Assembly (NCBI RefSeq): GCF_018687455.1
Contig: NZ_CP061291.1
Coordinates: 124,001 to 188,000, forward strand
Length of the DNA: 64,000 nt
Source: Polynucleobacter sp. TSB-Sco08W16
GTDB taxonomy: Bacteria > Pseudomonadota > Gammaproteobacteria > Burkholderiales > Burkholderiaceae
Direction of reading: 5' to 3'
This document shows, in pieces, positions 61,868 to 64,000 of this stretch. Within the stretch, counting starts at the first letter, position 1; each line of letters starts with the position of its first letter. Below the pieces are notes generated by a model. It searched no databases, was not told the DNA's origin, and saw only the letters and a list, made by a program, of their open reading frames with translations. The position numbers and the translations under genes were made by a program.

Positions 61868-62842
61868 TTATTTTCTGAGTGACTTGGATGATGCATAAAA
61901 GAACATCTTCATGAGTGCATCACTATGAACTGCAAATTTAGTAAAGCTATAAAACATCATTACAGTTTTGCGAGAGAGCTTAACTTCCGCTTTACTATTA
62001 AATTGATTGCGAGTGGCAATTTTGGATAGCGTCATTACTGCAAGACCAAATGCTAAGAAGCAAAAACGTCTCATCCCTAACTCTTCCTTTGGAATTAGCA
62101 GGATGTAGTCCATGGAGGCTTGAAGCTTTTGATAGGCAATCCTCAGGAGCTCAGGCTGGCTGGTATTGATTGGCTTCCAAGAAACACCCCGGGCTTTATC
62201 TTCAGGTGAATCTTTGAGGATGTTAGTCATCTGCAAGGCTTGACCAAAGTCGATCGCTAGGGCTTCATGCCCTTTCATATTCTTTGCAAATGAAGCTGAG
62301 TGATTACTAAAAATACTGGTAAGAAGCTCTCCAACCACACCAGCTACGACATAGCAGTACTCTTCAAATTCTTTTAGATCCTGTAGGCCCTTTTCAGTTT
62401 GCTTGCCATGAAATCGGGACATCCCTTCAGACATGATAGAAACACATCGACTAACGGCGGCTTGATCTTGGCTAGAGCAGGTATGTAAGATTCGCAAAAC
62501 AGTTGGAGTGTGAGCTATTAAATCAAGCTCATCTTGATTGCCATAATTCTTGAGCTCTACCAGGCAAGGCTCAACGAAGGACTGTACTGGTGCGGTCTCT
62601 AAAACAGCATCTAGAAATAGCTTAGAGAGTGCTTGCTTGGCTTCCGGTTTGACATCGATTGCATCTTCGATGGTGTCAACAATTCTGCAAAGTAAGTAAG
62701 TATTGCCAACTACTTTTTCAATAGCGGGTGGCAATAGGGGAATGGTGAGCGCAAAGGTGCGGGATACCGAGCTCAAAATAGCCTTTTGATAGGCTAGATC
62801 GGCATCAAGGCTTTCGAGTAGGTTTAATTTGGCTGAAGGCAC
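61868..62842 (-). CDS. Squalene/phytoene synthase family protein
   Basis: A 324-residue all-helical head-to-head prenyltransferase. The first Asp-rich motif DTIED is at 56-60, after LLCRI, and the second region (D198 to D215, DFGQALQMTNILKDSPEDKARG pattern) has the D-x3-D spacing. The SVSRTFALTIPLLPP segment (24-38) resembles squalene synthases more than phytoene synthases. It would join two farnesyl diphosphates, with release as squalene or presqualene. No HpnC, HpnE or carotenoid gene lies beside it, so the product is open. It is divergent from the symporter gene. Confidence 0.85.
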   Translation of the reverse strand: MPSAKLNLLESLDADLAYQKAILSSVSRTFALTIPLLPPAIEKVVGNTYLLCRIVDTIEDAIDVKPEAKQALSKLFLDAVLETAPVQSFVEPCLVELKNYGNQDELDLIAHTPTVLRILHTCSSQDQAAVSRCVSIMSEGMSRFHGKQTEKGLQDLKEFEEYCYVVAGVVGELLTSIFSNHSASFAKNMKGHEALAIDFGQALQMTNILKDSPEDKARGVSWKPINTSQPELLRIAYQKLQASMDYILLIPKEELGMRRFCFLAFGLAVMTLSKIATRNQFNSKAEVKLSRKTVMMFYSFTKFAVHSDALMKMFFYASSKSLRK

Positions 62843-62913
62843 CTATCAATTATGTCAGACCAGCGTGCTCTAAATTGGCACTTATTTCCTTACTAACAAA
62901 AGTGACATAGCCA

Positions 62914-62949
62914 TATAATTTCACCAAATTCTGGAAGGAGAAATCGGGC
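62914..62949 (+). promoter_or_regulatory. Possible -10 element and strong ribosome-binding site of the symporter gene
   Basis: A consensus -10 hexamer TATAAT lies at 62914-62919, with only a poor -35 (TACTAA, 62891-62896, 17-bp spacer). GGAAGGAG (62933-62940) ends 9 bp before GTG 62950. The ribosome-binding site is convincing and fixes the GTG start; the promoter is a weaker call. Confidence 0.45.
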
Positions 62950-64000
62950 GTGCTGATTTGGTTCGTCATCATTTACTGGGTAGTCTCAGTTGGCATTGGC
63001 CTATGGGCTGCTTTGCGCGTCAAGAACACTGCTGATTTCGCAGCAGCAGGGCATAGTCTTCCAATGCCTATCGTGACAGCTACGGTTTTTGCAACTTGGT
63101 TTGGTTCGGAAACAGTTTTAGGTATTCCAGCAACCTTCTTAAAAGAAGGTTTAGGTGGTGTCGTTGCAGACCCATTTGGTTCCTCCCTTTGCCTCATCTT
63201 GGTGGGTCTCTTTTTTGCGCGGCACCTGTACAACCGTCGCATGCTTACTATCGGTGATTTCTTTCGCGAGAAGTATGGACGTACCGTTGAAGTTTTAGTA
63301 ACGCTATGTATTGTTGTTTCATATTTAGGGTGGGTAGCTGCTCAGATCAAAGCTTTGGGTCTCGTGTTTAATGTTGTTTCTGAAGGCAGCATCTCTCAGA
63401 CTGGTGGCATGATGATTGGCGCTGCTAGCGTCTTGATCTATACCCTATTTGGTGGCATGTGGTCAGTGGCGATTACTGACTTTATTCAGATGATCATTAT
63501 TGTGATTGGCATGCTCTATATTGGCGGCGAGATGACCGTGCAGACCGGTGGTATTGGGGTAGTCATCGAGCATGCTGCAGCTGCTGGGCAGTTTAGTAAT
63601 TTCTGGCCTGAAATGAATCTAGCATCAATCTTAGGATTTGTTGCAGCACTGTGTACGATGATGCTTGGCTCTATTCCGCAACAAGACGTCTTCCAGCGAA
63701 TTACCTCAAGCAAAAATGTGAATATTGCCGTAAATGCTGCCATTCTGGGCGGCGTGCTGTACTTTATCTTTGCTTTTGTGCCGATGTATTTAGCTTATTC
63801 GGCAACTTTAATTAGTCCTGATTTGGTGAACCAATATTTGAATACGGATCCTCAAATGATTCTGCCAAAGCTCATCTTGAACCATGCTCCACTTATTGCT
63901 CAGGTGATGTTCTTTGGTGCTTTGCTATCTGCAATTAAGAGTTGCGCAAGTGCCACCTTGCTAGCGCCCTCAGTGACTTTTGCAGAAAACATTGTGAGAG
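62950..64000 (+). CDS. Sodium:solute symporter family protein, 3' end outside the window
   Basis: A frame of 350 codons from GTG 62950 (with GGAAGGAG upstream) runs off the window. The first residues, WFVIIYWVVSVGIGLWAALRVKNTADFAAAG, then MPIVTATVFATWFGSETVLGIPATFLKEGLGGV, match the SSS family (PutP, PanF, SglT and others), with the Gly-rich TM2 region that binds Na+. About nine membrane helices are visible so far, including TLFGGMWSVAITDFIQMIIIVIGM, the conserved LeuT-fold segment of this family. It imports an unknown solute with Na+. Confidence 0.93.
   Translation, partial: MLIWFVIIYWVVSVGIGLWAALRVKNTADFAAAGHSLPMPIVTATVFATWFGSETVLGIPATFLKEGLGGVVADPFGSSLCLILVGLFFARHLYNRRMLTIGDFFREKYGRTVEVLVTLCIVVSYLGWVAAQIKALGLVFNVVSEGSISQTGGMMIGAASVLIYTLFGGMWSVAITDFIQMIIIVIGMLYIGGEMTVQTGGIGVVIEHAAAAGQFSNFWPEMNLASILGFVAALCTMMLGSIPQQDVFQRITSSKNVNIAVNAAILGGVLYFIFAFVPMYLAYSATLISPDLVNQYLNTDPQMILPKLILNHAPLIAQVMFFGALLSAIKSCASATLLAPSVTFAENIVR

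Noticed and set aside
1..64000. tRNA, rRNA, CRISPR arrays, insertion sequences, prophage genes
   Set aside because: Reading through all gene gaps I found no cloverleaf-like sequence with CCA end, no regularly spaced repeats, and no transposase, integrase or terminal repeats. A tRNA or covariance-model scan was not possible here.

Overview
The window is a stretch of betaproteobacterial chromosome. Gene content and order (a full mra/dcw division cluster from mraZ to ftsZ, followed by lpxC, dciA and secA; hemA-prfA-prmC; rpe-trpEGDC; bioA-F-D opposite bioB; coq7), the moderate GC content and the tight packing suggest Burkholderiaceae and most likely Polynucleobacter or a close relative. This is inferred from gene order and protein style; no database was searched. 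I see no insertion sequence, tRNA, rRNA, CRISPR array or phage gene.

Layout. 1-1823 (-): two sugar-transferase genes in visibly AT-richer DNA, probably the edge of a surface-polysaccharide region. 2015-8316 (-): hemA-prfA-prmC-grxD-rmuC and an MHS-type transporter, nearly end to end. 8360-13176: a small GlsB-type membrane protein (+), then ung, an M61 peptidase, dsbC and a UbiH-family hydroxylase (-). 13217-14311: ychF (+), sharing a perfect bidirectional terminator with the rpe-trpE-trpG-trpD-trpC operon (-, 19028-14389). 19078-21521: apaG, mltA and an enoyl-CoA hydratase (+), with a possible 37-residue membrane protein on the other strand starting at the mltA start codon. 21527-27862: an M20 amidohydrolase and bioA-bioF-bioD (-), then divergent bioB and coq7 (+).

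28153-45613 is the mra/dcw cluster: mraZ, rsmH, ftsL, ftsI, murE, murF, mraY, murD, ftsW, murG, murC, ddl, ftsQ, ftsA, ftsZ. It makes lipid II from UDP-MurNAc, flips and polymerises it, and builds the Z-ring. Most junctions overlap by a few bases. A sigma-70-like promoter with three 10-bp-spaced MraZ repeats precedes mraZ. 45726-50530 holds a peroxiredoxin, lpxC, dciA (-) and secA. 50700-53294 is a two-gene molybdenum hydroxylase of the isoquinoline 1-oxidoreductase type, bracketed by two strong terminators and sitting between secA and argJ. 53375-55914 is argJ, a DUF815 ATPase and a MutT-like Nudix gene (+). 55911-61215 (-) is a CNNM/CorC-type protein followed by short pilB, pilC and pilD, then coaE and zapD. 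The right end has ogt (+), a squalene/phytoene synthase-family gene (-) and the first 350 codons of a sodium:solute symporter (+).

Most of this is conserved housekeeping DNA and I found no clear new multi-gene system. The observations most worth checking are the MraZ-box/promoter overlap with stacked dyads upstream, the small membrane ORF opposite mltA, a GC-rich hairpin between ftsZ and the peroxiredoxin gene, the short PilB and PilD, and the isolated molybdenum hydroxylase pair.
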